Both the position numbers and the translations under genes were made by a program. From positions 1,924,501 through 1,988,500 of the forward strand of contig JADLSH010000127.1 in NCBI GenBank assembly GCA_016169945.1: a stretch of 64,000 nt of DNA. The letters run 5' to 3'. The DNA is from Trachythela sp. YZ-2020. Its lineage: Eukaryota; Cnidaria; Anthozoa; Malacalcyonacea; Clavulariidae. Numbering within the stretch: position 1 is the first letter of the stretch; the number at the start of each line of letters is the position of its first letter. Below, in pieces: positions 11,301-20,329 of the stretch. The notes beneath the pieces were generated by a model. The model did no database searches. It worked only from the letters and a program-made list of their open reading frames with translations, and had not been told where the DNA came from.

Positions 11301-11419
11301 TTACAGAATGAGTGGAAGCAAGGAAGGGTTCTGGGGTCTTTTAATGGCTCCAGACATACAGTACATTGTAGATTTTCTTCAAGTCGATTGATCGAGTCAA
11401 TTTCTAAAGCACCAGCCAT
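4478..11419 (-). CDS. Gene B: TRIM + half RRM + KH-like/macro + RING-DTC, gene model
   Basis: Six exons join in frame: 11419-10252, 8943-8885, 8392-6589, 6072-5974, 5319-4803 and 4550-4478. The sum is 3720 nt, 1239 aa, an exact multiple of three with phases 1, 0, 1, 1 and 2. The domain order is RING, B-boxes and coiled coil (1-389), the second half of an RRM (390-409), a long segment with a KH-like region and one macro domain (about 760-943), a linker, and RING-DTC (about 1044-1239). In vertebrates macro (PARP9) and RING-DTC (DTX3L) are separate partner proteins; here they sit in one chain. The first half of the RRM seen in gene C was not found, and the TRIM exon occupies its place with the same donor phase. 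Confidence 0.6.
5505..5659. mobile_element. MITE with GGGGCCAGTTGTATAAAA ends
   Basis: A 150-bp palindromic element lies in a gene B intron. It starts GGGGCCAGTTGTATAAAA and ends TTTTTTATACAACCGGCCCC, and its interior is built of TTAACTA motifs. Related ends occur at 54230 and 58805. It has no coding capacity. Confidence 0.7.
5974..6072 (-). CDS. Gene B linker exon
   Basis: A 99-nt exon with phase-1 borders encodes SNLNPKAPAFSASTPSSYS and a short lysine-rich end. It is homologous to the gene A exon at 1394-1501, with the same ATCAAG acceptor and GTATTT donor. No domain is recognised. Confidence 0.65.
6589..8392 (-). CDS. Gene B KH-like and macro-domain exon
   Basis: The exon is open for 601 codons from a CATAG acceptor to a phase-1 GTACGA donor; its true frame begins GSIEALGSESVSKIWPLP upstream of any ATG. 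The middle part, ending in ITIYGERDKVQEALKFL, resembles the KH-like repeats of PARP14 and DTX3L. A macro domain follows with VYQGDITKE, VIVNPANEDLKHCGGAAAAI, NLIIHAVGPRW and AISSGIFGVP, all canonical ADP-ribose contact motifs. It should therefore bind ADP-ribose or mono-ADP-ribosylated protein. The C-terminal 100 residues are low complexity and lead to the linker exon. Confidence 0.85.
8425..8730. repeat. Dispersed repeat, tandem copies of the 'CTATCAGTTCTAAACTGTTC' family
   Basis: The gene B intron holds about three imperfect tandem copies of a roughly 110-bp unit containing an AACTCTATCA-like start, TCTAAACTGTTCTTCC, TTATTGATCCAGTGTTACTAC and GGAAACCTAAACTAAACT. The same unit recurs in either orientation near 25530, 30740, 32870, 34760, 44660, 45240, 48220, 53030, 59120 and 60380. 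I see no ORF, target duplication or terminal inverted repeats, so its class is unknown. Confidence 0.6.
8885..8943 (-). CDS. Gene B exon 2: second half of an RRM
   Basis: This 59-nt exon has a CATAG acceptor and a GTAAGT donor, enters in phase 1 and leaves in phase 0. It encodes GNTLKIGGTALSVEQWKPPT, the look of the last strand of an RRM (G-x-x-L-x-V-x-x). It aligns with gene C exon 19536-19460, which encodes KVQNVVDIHGTKLQVEPY. It is the only phase-1-to-0 adapter seen between the TRIM exon and the macro exon, so it decides whether those two can be one gene. Confidence 0.6.
8944..10251. other. Gene B intron 1: MITE and repeat fragments, no exon seen
   Basis: I searched this intron for a first-half RRM exon like the one in gene C and found none. 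It holds a MITE at about 9114-9370 (arms AGAATAGGAAATGAC and AGAAGGGCCACT, flanked on both sides by GACCAGGGCAT), a piece with the widespread CGTACCCAGGGCC motif near 9400, and a degenerate tRNA-like stretch near 9665-9700. From about 9960 to 10180 it matches the intron after the gene A TRIM exon. Confidence 0.5.
10252..11419 (-). CDS. Gene B exon 1: TRIM
   Basis: The exon starts MAGALEIDSINRLEENLQC and has the same RING, B-box 1, B-box 2 and coiled-coil layout as gene A, at the same length (1168 nt, phase-1 GTAAGG donor). Differences from gene A are scattered substitutions, for example CPHC instead of CPNC in the last RING pair, which keeps the zinc ligands. The nucleotide match extends into the intron after the donor (block around 9960-10180 against 1690-1900) and into the upstream region, so whole gene 5' ends were duplicated. 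Confidence 0.85.
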
Positions 11420-11612
11420 TTAAAACGAGATAAATTTCAGAAAAAAACTATCTTACACGGTGAATTTGTCTGAGCTTCGGCAATGACGCGACGAGTACCT
11501 GTAGAGTGGTTTTATTGTTTTATAATCACATGACATAACTTTCATTATTGCTTCTTAGAAAATAAATTCTTGGTAAATGACTGTTGCTATCAAATTACAA
11601 TCCTTATGTATA

Positions 11613-11952
11613 CAGGGTGTCCCCCAAAAAAGTCCCCCTTTAGAAATCACTCTTGTGCGTTATTATACCTTTGGGAATTTAATTGAATTGTACATGAACG
11701 GCGGAAGTATTTACAACTTCCCTTCGTCCAAATAATTTAACGCGACGTATAAGTAGTTACGACAAATACTCGTTGCTCTGTAGTCAGTTGAACCATTCTT
11801 ACTCGAAATGACGGTAAGACGAATTTGTAATTTGACATTTTTGTGTTGCTGTTCGTTTTAGAAGTTATTTTAAATTCCCAGAGGTATAACAACGCACGTT
11901 TAACAACAAAAGAGTGATTTCTATAGGGGGACTTTTAATTTGGGACACCCTG
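11613..11952. mobile_element. Tc1/mariner-type MITE with TA target duplication
   Basis: The 340-bp element begins CAGGGTGTCCCCC and ends GGGACACCCTG, with terminal inverted repeats that continue into the AGTCCCCCT and AGGGGGACT arms. TA dinucleotides flank both ends. It has no coding capacity and lies just above the gene B TRIM exon, separating the promoter-proximal block from its continuation near 11955-12110. Confidence 0.8.
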
Positions 11953-13317
11953 TAGAATCCTTACTTGAATGCTGGTATGACGCGAAGGAGATTAGAGCAG
12001 CTTTTGTTTGTATAATTGCATGACTGAAATTTCGTTATTGTTCTTAGAAAATTTATTCCTGGTAATAAACTTTTGTTGTTATCAAATTACAATTGCTAAT
12101 TTCCTCTATAGGGATGCAAGAAGAGAGTTCTGGTTGGATTCTTATATTTCGCGCACGAATATATTTTTTCTTGATCATGACCACAGAATAAAGATCTATA
12201 CAGAAGGGCCACTCAGCGGTGCAACGTGTCCTCGTCTTTTTATGCAAAAATATGCAGTTTACTGACCAGAATAATGGCGGATCAGCCAGTTCAGCGTGCT
12301 TATTGGCTAGAAAAAGCAATTTACTGGCCAGAGTAATGGCGGCCAACATGCGTAATGCGATATGCGCGAGCACAAAAACTTCAAAGGTTCTGACGCGAGT
12401 GGCCCTTCTGTATAGATCTTTATTCTGTGTCATGACCCCAATCACAATCACAATCACATCCCTAATCTTAAATGAATGTTGGTGTGCGAAACATAAGGAT
12501 ATAACCGTTGTTCTCAAGTACCTATAAAGCTAAATTGGATTTTTAGAGTTGAATTGAACACAGCATAAAAATTCGTTAGTTCTTTTTCCGTTTACAATTT
12601 AGACATTTTAGTTAGGAAGATGCAATATATGAAATAAAACAAAATACGAGAACGAGTTGTAACATGCTAGCAACAAACTTTGTGGTTACATCATGGAACT
12701 GATATTTTCAGTTACATTGCTGCAACATAACAGTGAAACGCAAATAGGAACATATGATAATATTTTCACATTACTTTAAAACAAACACAATTCTATTCTT
12801 TTAATCATCAAACAATAATGCTATTCACGAGGTTGGTTGAGAGATAAACCAACGATTTGAAAAATATAAGGAATTATTTCGACGTCTTGAGCGAAGGCCC
12901 TTCGTCTGGAATTGACCACAATAATTGATTCTACAAGTGGTTACGTCACACAATTTTCAACCATGCATGTAAACATTAGGCCAGACACGCAATGCAATGT
13001 GGAATACATACAAGTCAAATAGCCACTGTTTGACAGTAGCATGACGTAAGGATTTCTAAGGTCAATATCCAGACGAAAGGTCTTCGCTCGGAACGTCAAA
13101 ATATTTTTTAGGCTATATTTTCAGGTATAGATACATCCTTCAACCTCGAATATTGTTCATCGATCGCTACCTACACTGGAACTCAATATTATTATTTTTA
13201 CCAGATTATATAAAAACGACAAGTTCGACTGTTCGACACAGTGTCAGTGGATTATACATAGAAAATGTCATTACGTTTTATGCTACTCTATAAACTAAAT
13301 TGTCGCATCCATCTTGT
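11953..13317. other. Gene B upstream / gene C downstream spacer with two MITEs
   Basis: No gene is visible. A MITE at about 12174-12434 has arms running from ACAGAATAAAGATC to AGAAGGGCCACT and is flanked by TCATGACC on both sides; it is the same family as the one at 9114-9370. From about 12690 onward the spacer matches the 3' flanks of genes A and B, including the full copy of the CCCTTCGTCTGG inverted-repeat element at 12880-13100. Confidence 0.5.
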
Positions 13318-14311
13318 TTATTCCTTAATTCCTTTCGCTGCCAGTTCTTCCTGAACTCTCTTCAGGTAATCTGGATCGGGATAACCAAAGCTGAAATAAA
13401 AATAAATTATGTCGTTAAGGACTGGTGAAGACAATAACTTTGCACAGGGTAATTCTGGTTCCATTCGAGTATAACAAGTCAAATAGTCACTGTTTGGCAG
13501 TGGCATGACGTAAGGATTTCGGTCAAGTAAGGTCAAATACTTTTTTTTCTTTTTTTACATTGAAACTTAGCCATTAGTTTTGTGTTGTTTGCTGGTCTTT
13601 TCTGGGGGAGATCACACTTATTAAGTTTATAAAAGTTAATGAAATAATCTGAATATAAGATATTTTGTGATAAAGTTGCCCGAATTATCTTGATTTTTCC
13701 CAGCATTTGCCCTAATTTCCTTCTAAATTATTTTCTTTTTTGAGAAGGAGGGGGCCCTGATCCCATGTCTCGTACGCCTATGCTCACATACTTGGTTGCT
13801 CCTCCTGTTATTCTGGTCTTATGATGAATATCATTCCAGGTAATGACGTTATCCGTTCCATATGTCGACGACCGTCCGATTGTGAAGGTCAATTTCTGCT
13901 CAAACGCTTTTCTCAACAGTTTAAGAACTTTTCTCCCTTCTTTGTTGTCAGGTAAAAACGCACGGCGAGTTGTTCCCTGATATCGCTTACCAGGGTTTGG
14001 ATGATTTGGTCCTTGGACACCATTCTCAAATGTGTAATTTATAGTAATAGTTCCACAAGAGTCAAAGCCGGGCAGACGTGTTGAATGAGCGCTATCAGTC
14101 ATCTTTCCTGGAGGTTGATTTCCAACCAGTGGTCCATAAACTTGGGAACAAACTGGACACTTCTTTTTATGTTTAAATGCTTCGTCAATACAACCGGTAC
14201 AAAACGAGTGACCACATTTACTTAAGGTTTTCTTATTTGTGATTTTAGACAGACAGATCGAGCATTCCTCGTCACTGGAGCCGGCTTTAGAATTGGCGTG
14301 CTTGCTTTGGT
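13318..14311 (-). CDS. Gene C RING-DTC exons
   Basis: Exon 14311-13792 encodes DQSKHANSKAGSSDEECSIC, the rest of the RING (to CPVCSQVYG) and the DTC domain with GNQPPG, NHPNPGKRY, AFLPDNKEG and WNDIHHKT. Exon 13390-13318 ends FGYPDPDYLKRVQEELAAKG and IKE before TAA. The residue before GYPDP is Phe here rather than the Tyr of A and B. The protein sequence shows no damage, in contrast to the broken macro exon upstream, so the module may be recently inactivated or separately expressed. Confidence 0.85.
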
Positions 14312-17300
14312 CTAAAATAGAAGATATACATATGAGCACTAGTCCGAATTTCAAGTCAGAACAGTTTGTTATAATCCGAGGCGAAGCTGAGGGATAAAGC
14401 TAACTCTAATAAAGAACTTGAAATCCGGATAAGGTCTGGTACATTGGGACATAAGGTCTGGTACATTGGGACATAAGGTCTGGTACATTGGGACATAAGG
14501 TCTGGGACATTGGGACATAAGGTCTGGGACATTGGGACATAAGGTCTGGTACATTGGGACATAAGGTTTTGAAATGACATCTCATTCTCCCAAATACTAA
14601 AGTTTAGTGAATGAATTTTGATCCATTTCTAGGATTGGATCAAATATACTTCACCAATGTACTTCATCGAGTATCACCACTGATCTGAAAATCGAACTGG
14701 ATTTAGTATCTATTGTGCTAAAAATAAAGCCGGAAGTCAACCGTTACTAAGAGACCAACCACACCTTTTTAGCATATTATAGTAGATCAAGAAATGTTTT
14801 GCTTGAGATGCTTTGCGAGGTAAATAATGTAGCTATATGGTATTTTTGAAGTTTGAAGAGAAATTTTCATGTATATTTTGTCCTTTAGTAATGGCGGATT
14901 TCTATTGTCTAGCAATATAAATGCCATATCTAGTCTACTTTTCAGATCACTGGTATCCACATGTGAGCGAAATATGATTGGCTAATCACCTCAGCATGAA
15001 TAACTAATGAGTATGAGATAATAAGTATAAGATCATAATGGTCGCCACTTGTTTCCATCTTCCATACGGAGTGACGTTTGTCAAGATTGAAGAAACGTAA
15101 AATAGCCTTGTAACTGACCCTAACCCTAAAACTTACCCTTTCATAAAACCTACGCTAATCCTAACCCTAAACAAATTGATCAAGAAAAGTCAAGAAAAAC
15201 GAAATTGAAAATCGGGAAAATTGCGTAACGTCAGTTTGGTAGATGGAAACAAGTGAAAACCCATCATAATTTGGTCAAAACTTACCATTACCACTCGAAG
15301 CTGGACTGGGCATCAAAGGATTCATATGAGCAATTTGTTTTTCTGCATCATTGCGAGTCGTTTTTTTCCATGGGTTTGCTGGCGATGGCAAAGAACTCTC
15401 AACTCGTGTTTCACTTTTGACATCCGTGTAACGTTTCGTCATTTCTTTCACAAACTCGTCGGTAGTTGGTCGATCAATATTCACAAATCGGATCTCTTGG
15501 AGTTGTTTAACCGCGCTTTTATCTTTGGCAAACGCTTCAACCGCATTGAAGAGAACCGACGCACAGAAGGGAACGGGAATACCAAAAACACCAGAACTTA
15601 TAGCAGGAATCGAGATACTTTTAGCACCACGTTTACTTGCAACCACCAAACTGTTCATTACAGCGGCATTCAAACATTTTGTTGCACTTTCTTCCCCATG
15701 CTCGCTTCGTCTTGGACCAACAGCATGAACAATGAATTTACAAGGAAGCATTCCTGCAGCGGTGGTTTCTACCTCTCCAGCAACGAGATTTTTCGCCGTT
15801 TCTTCATTATGTCGTTGCTCTGAGTTTGAATCGTTCTCCCTCCAGCTTTCAATATGGCCTCCGCAGCTCCACCACAATGTTCCAGGCGTTCATTTGCTGG
15901 ATTCACAATAGCATCAACTTTTTCTTGGGTTAAATCACCTTTGTAAACAATCAGCTTTACATTGTTGGATAGAAGACAGGAGAACCATTCACTTGGAAGC
16001 GCTGCTGTAGTTGTCGTCGCCGGATTGGGGGAAACATCGTTAAACTGACCAAATTTCGTTGTTAAATGCGCAAGGGCGTCGTACACTTTAGTCTTCTCAC
16101 CATATATTTTCACACAACTCTTTTCTTTCGATACATCAATGATGACGGAAAATTTTGAACAGGCTTCTGAGATAGCGTCTGTTTCTATTCGCGATCTCAC
16201 AGATTTAATCTCTTGGTACATTTTCTCACTTTGCTTTTGATAGAAGGTAACGAACTTCTCGAACGTTGCATCAAACACGGCTTTACTCGCATTCACACGG
16301 GGAAAAAGCGTCAACACTTTTTCATTCTTCTCATTCATTTTAATGCTTATTTCTTCACATACCTCCTCAAGCGCTTGGAAAACTTGATAATGGTATGTCA
16401 TTATAAAGCGAAATAACAGTGTTTGTACAAGGACTGTTTCCGGCTGTATTCCATGGGCTGACTGATCTCCTTTTCTAGCCTGCTCGCCCTTCACCGGTGA
16501 AGCAACGATAACTGGTGGATTACTATTACCAGGGTTATCCCCATTCTGATATGTACCATAAAAATATCGAACGAGTGATTGTCCAGCCTCATAAATGGCG
16601 GTCCATTTACCAGTAAGATATCCTCCTTCGTCTAGTTCAACCTTCCTTGTGGCTAGCATGTCTTTCGCTTTTTTCTCGCCTTGTATCTTTTCCAAATATT
16701 CATCTTTCAGTTTCACTTTTGTCTCAGAAAATGGAGATGGGAAATTTCTTTGCGGAAGTAGCCCGATTTGCTGTTTGTCCTCCTCTATTTGCCAAATACG
16801 AGTCACAAATATAGGGTTATCTGAAGCCGATACCTGGAATTGTAAAGTTGATTTATATAAAAATAGTTGAAATACATGTTTTTGAACTCAGCAACAGTTG
16901 CATGCTAATTTTCAGAGCACTTCTGAAACAGACCGTGGTCTAAATAGATCGCCAATTACTTTTAATAATATAGTTTTGGTTGCAGACGGCCTTTTGAATC
17001 AAATCCAAGTTGGGGATTACCTCGATTGGGAATATGGTTAGTTGACTTAACACTGACAGTTTCTTTAAAAGTAAAAAAGTTGTGGCTAGCTCTGGGCATC
17101 ATTTGCAACTGCGCTCAATTTAGATGATGTAATTATATATGTTAATAATAATAATAATAATAATAATAACTTTATTCAAGTGTCTGAGGTATTTAGCTTT
17201 TAACAAACTAATAGGTGACACTATATATAACCTATAATTAATATAAGTCTATAATAAATGTATAACAATATCTGCTAATGTTTTATGAGTATAAATGTCC

Positions 17301-20300
17301 ATTAACATAGTCTCTACAAAGTTCGCAACAGTTCCAATTGTTCTCAAACATACCACAGATGTCTATTCCACGTACCAATTTCTTAAAAGTGTCTAAACTG
17401 GATGAATTTCTCAAATCATTACCCAATTTTGACCACAACATTGGTCCAAACTAGCGTAATGAATGGTTTCCATATTTAACTGTATTCACCCTAGGTAGTA
17501 GGTATATTAAAATCGCTATTTCTTAATGAATAACACGAACTTTTAAGGCTAAAACTTTCTGTTACACTACTGCAGTACTGGACAAAAGTTTATTTTTAAC
17601 CTTATACATTAAAATAGCGATCTCCTGTAACCGTCTGTTTTGCAGTGGAGGCAACTGAGCTTTCTTTAAAAGATTTTCATATAGTTCTATAGTATGAACT
17701 ATATAGTTCATATAGTTCAGTGTCTGACTTAGTTCTATATACTGTCTGCTCTCGGCGCACGTTCTTGGATACGTTCTGAAGTCTATCTTCTCATCGAAAT
17801 CTACCCCTAGTAAGGGACCGTTCATTATTTAGAGAGGGGGGGGTGGGTGGGCATCGATATTGAAAAATAGTATTTTCTTGACCCACCCAACAACAATGTT
17901 TTAATTTTTGTGGCCCACCCCTTGTCATCGGACAGAAATTCATGGCCCACCCCTGTTACAATTTGTTCTATTTTCCCTCCAGATCTGTATATCCACTTAA
18001 AAATAGTATTTAAATTTTATTATGATGATAAAAATATTACTATGATAACAGGGGTGTAGGAAGCTCGTCTATTTGGGGGGAGGGCACCAAAGCAATAGGG
18101 GGTCTGGTGGCTGATGCCCTCAAAAATTTTGAAATCTAGGCCCTCTGAAATTGCATTTTCAGCCATTTTGAAGTGCTTTTAAATAGATTGCAAGACAAGT
18201 GAGATTTAGACTCTTTCAAAATCTTTTTAAAATTTGGGTTGGCCCACCCCTTTCCATATTTATAATTACGTTGACCCACCCCCAAAAACCATTTTCAAAA
18301 CTCTGGCCCACCCCCCAAATCAACCGGCCCACCCCTCCTCCTAAATAATGAACGGTCCCTAATTCCATATGACTGGCATAGTCTAGGCTTTGATTGTTTG
18401 TATTTAGCTTTCTAGGGTTTATGACTAATGCCTGGAACGTTTCTGGATTTGCTGAAAGATAGCTGTCCTTATACCACACTGTCCACATGCACAGCCACTC
18501 GTTTTCTTTCTGCCTCAATAACTGTTACTGCAGACAGTAACAAAATCTTTACCCATTGTATACAACTGGTGATCGTCTGCGTACATAGAAACATCTGCAT
18601 TTTGTACCATATCGTTCTGGAATAAATTCCATAACATTGGTCCAAAAGCTGACCCCTGAGGGCGGCCTCTTACCATCTTTTTCCACGTACTTGTTGTATT
18701 TCCAATTTTAACTCTATTCATGTAATTTTCAAAAAAGGACCTCATTAATTTCACCAACTCTTGGCCAAAACCAAGGGCAAAAATCCATTTAAAAAAGGGG
18801 GGGATGGAGCCTTCTAATAGATATGGATGGAATGTAACACCCCTAACGTTTTCAGGGCATTTCCCCATCATTTATAGACACTTCTCCACGGAAGCGTAAC
18901 TTGGGTCTAAGCATTAGGGGTGTTGGTACGTTTTGCCCGACAATAGGGCGTGGCAGAGAGGGCGTGGTAAAGGGGGCCGGCCAAAACCAAAATTGTCTAT
19001 TGAGACCCCATGCCGCTAGCGGAAATGCGCAGGTATCGAGTGCTGAAAGCACAAGGGTACTAGGGGGTATGCGGGCATGTTCCCCCAGAAAATTTTGAAA
19101 TGGAGAGTCTCTGAAATGCCATTTCATGGACTTTGGGGAAAGACTTTACAGAATTCTGATGATTCTGATGATTCTGTATAAGCAAAATTGGAAAAAAGCA
19201 GGGGGATAATTACATATTGATCCCCCTCTGCCCAAAAAGTGGGGGGATTCGTCCCCCCCCCATCCCCCCAGGATTGACGCCCTTGGCCAAAACCAGATGC
19301 TTCAAGCTTTTTCAGAGTTAATGAGCGGCTAAGAGAGTCGAAAGCTTTACTCATATCTGTTGACAGAATACATACCATTTCTCTATCATCGTTATGTTCA
19401 GATTTCCTTAAGTTAAGACATCCCCTAAAATTTACCACAGGATATATAAGTGCACTTACTGTCGACTCTACGTAAGGTTCTACTTGCAGCTTAGTCCCAT
19501 GAATGTCAACCACATTTTGCACTTTAAGCTGAGTATCTAGAAAAATTTAGCAGGTTTTAGATAATTGTACAATATTTACTAAAAGAATATTACATTTCAG
19601 TAGGAACCACGGTGGGGGCTTGAACCTTAGTAACATTTTGCACAGGGGGGCTAAGCCCCCCTAAAATTCATTAAGTTGGAAATATATTCCCTATATAATA
19701 TGTTTTATATATATATTGATATAATTGAAAAGATGGCCTAATTATTTGAGATACATCTTGTTTAAAAAGCGCGACCTCTTTTCCATCATCAGGTAGTTCA
19801 ATTATTGCCCCACCAAGTCATCCAAACCACCAAAACTGATTATGAAATAAATTTTCCCCAGCAATTTTCCTGTCCAAGTTATTCAATTCGGCACCAGAAG
19901 GTGCAGGAAATTGCATTTCCGAGCCTCGATTTTTCAAATTTTCCCGGGGGAGCATGCATGCCCCCGGACCCCCTATGTTTCAGCCCTCCTAAATTCAAAT
20001 ATCTTCCTACGCCACTGCTTTCATCTCTGCAACGACTCACTTCCGCATTTGGCGTTTGCATGCAAACTGAAAGTACAGATACGCCTTGTGGAACGTGCGC
20101 TTTATAGGATTAACATGTTATATAACTAAAACAATTTCCTTTTACCTTTAATATCGCCGCCAAATTCAACAAGAACATGATCTTGACCCTCTGGACAAAC
20201 ATGCAGTCTTGTTACGTCGCCACTAACCCCGGCTGAATTATTCTTACTTTGAAATGCTTTCGTAATCTGATCTTTCAAAAGCCTAGACACACCAGATACT

Positions 20301-20329
20301 TTAATCGTTGTCTTTTGGTCGAAATCCAT
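13318..20329 (-). CDS. Gene C: RRM + KH-like/macro + RING-DTC, frameshifted gene model
   Basis: Exons 20329-20146, 19536-19460, 16833-15286, 14311-13792 and 13390-13318 can be ordered on the minus strand. The product would be an N-terminal RRM (residues 1-87), a KH-like/macro segment and RING-DTC, without a TRIM block. Splice phases are 1, 0, 1, 2 provided the macro exon regains 4 nt that it lacks relative to gene B. As written, the frame breaks inside the macro domain and the RING-DTC would not be translated from the RRM start. It is therefore either a recent pseudogene, a polymorphic allele or an assembly error. RRM + macro + DTC is close to DTX3L and PARP9 combined. Confidence 0.6.
14432..14566. 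repeat. 22-bp minisatellite, about six copies
   Basis: The unit GGTCTGGTACATTGGGACAT plus AA is repeated with exact 22-bp spacing about six times, two copies having GGGACAT in place of GGTACAT. It lies in the gene C intron just upstream of the RING-DTC exon. Open frames across it are a by-product of the repeat. Confidence 0.9.
14567..15285. other. Gene C intron without a recognised exon
   Basis: I find no counterpart of the linker exon of genes A and B here. Short CCTAACCCTAA-type runs occur near 15115-15175 but are too degenerate for a telomere array. Otherwise the sequence is plain AT-rich intron. Confidence 0.5.
15286..16833 (-). CDS. Gene C KH-like/macro exon with a 4-nt frameshift
   Basis: The exon begins VSASDNPIFVTRIWQIEEDK after a TTCCAG acceptor and parallels the gene B macro exon through the KH-like part. 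The macro domain starts normally (VYKGDLTQE, AIVNPANERLEHCGGAAEA). It breaks after NDIMKKRRK around 15789-15800, where gene B has four more nucleotides (GTAT on the coding strand). The frame then stops at 15769. The other frame carries the rest: NLVAGEVETTAAG, FIVHAVGPRR, AISSGVFGIPV and NIDRPTTDEF. Both halves are otherwise well conserved, pointing to a recent lesion. The donor is GTAAGT in phase 1. Confidence 0.8.
17813..18360. mobile_element. DNA element with AGGGACCGTTCATTATTTAG ends inside the LINE
   Basis: The 548-bp element starts AGGGACCGTTCATTATTTAG and ends with the inverse complement. It has no ORF; its interior is rich in GGTGGGC/GCCCACCCC tracts. It splits the LINE C-terminal coding region, so it inserted after the LINE. 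Confidence 0.8.
18776..19283. mobile_element. Insertion inside the LINE RT domain flanked by a direct repeat
   Basis: TTGGCCAAAACCA occurs on both sides (18763-18775 and 19284-19296), and the RT reading frame resumes across it. The inserted 0.5 kb has GGGCAAAAATCC at one end and GGATTGACGCCC at the other, a weak inverted repeat, with long G and C runs inside. It has no ORF and an unknown class. Confidence 0.6.
19460..20329 (-). CDS. Gene C exons 1-2: N-terminal RRM
   Basis: Exon 20329-20146 starts with ATG and encodes MDFDQKTTIKVSGVSRLL, a helix and HVLVEFGGDIK, the beta-alpha-beta pattern of the N-terminal RRM of PARP14/DTX3L-type proteins. Its phase-1 GTAAAAGG donor fits exon 19536-19460, which supplies the second half (KVQNVVDIHGTKLQVEPY) and leaves in phase 0 at GTAAGT. 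The start is the first ATG that leads directly into the RRM; an ORF extending further upstream has no matching features. A weak TATATATA lies about 210 bp upstream. Confidence 0.7.
19537..20145. other. Gene C intron 1 with a GC-rich repeat fragment
   Basis: No exon is seen. About 19905-20030 carries a repeat fragment with CCCGGGGGAGCATGCATGCC and CTACGCCACTGC, related to pieces in the insertion at 18776-19283. The rest is AT-rich with a TATATATATA tract near 19700. Confidence 0.4.

Larger units (their letters stand above)
17147..19440 (-). mobile_element. LINE (non-LTR retrotransposon) remnant with nested insertions
   Basis: Minus-strand pieces of a reverse transcriptase lie in order. 19440-19290 contains CILSTDMSKAFDSLSRSLTL. 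18775-18515 contains GRPQGSAFGPMLWNLF and the catalytic MYADDHQLY. 18500-18361 and 17812-17290 carry the C-terminal region (LPPLQNRRLQEIAILMYK). The 3' end near 17147 has AATAAAG followed by a (TTA)n tail, typical of some LINE clades. The element is old: stops and two insertions (17813-18360 and about 18776-19283) break it. It sits antiparallel to nothing in particular, in the gene C intron between RRM and macro exons. Confidence 0.75.

Noticed and set aside
14432..14566. Regularly spaced 22-bp repeats resembling a CRISPR array
   Set aside because: The units are directly contiguous without spacers, and the sequence is an animal intron. It is a minisatellite.
18216..18518. Open frame on the minus strand across 18216-18518
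   Set aside because: It is a chance join of LINE C-terminal coding sequence with the inserted AGGGACCG element.
19124..19522. 132-codon frame MQNVVDIHG...KAFDSL as one protein
   Set aside because: Its start belongs to gene C exon 2 (RRM), which ends at a donor at 19459. The rest is LINE reverse transcriptase sequence in the intron.
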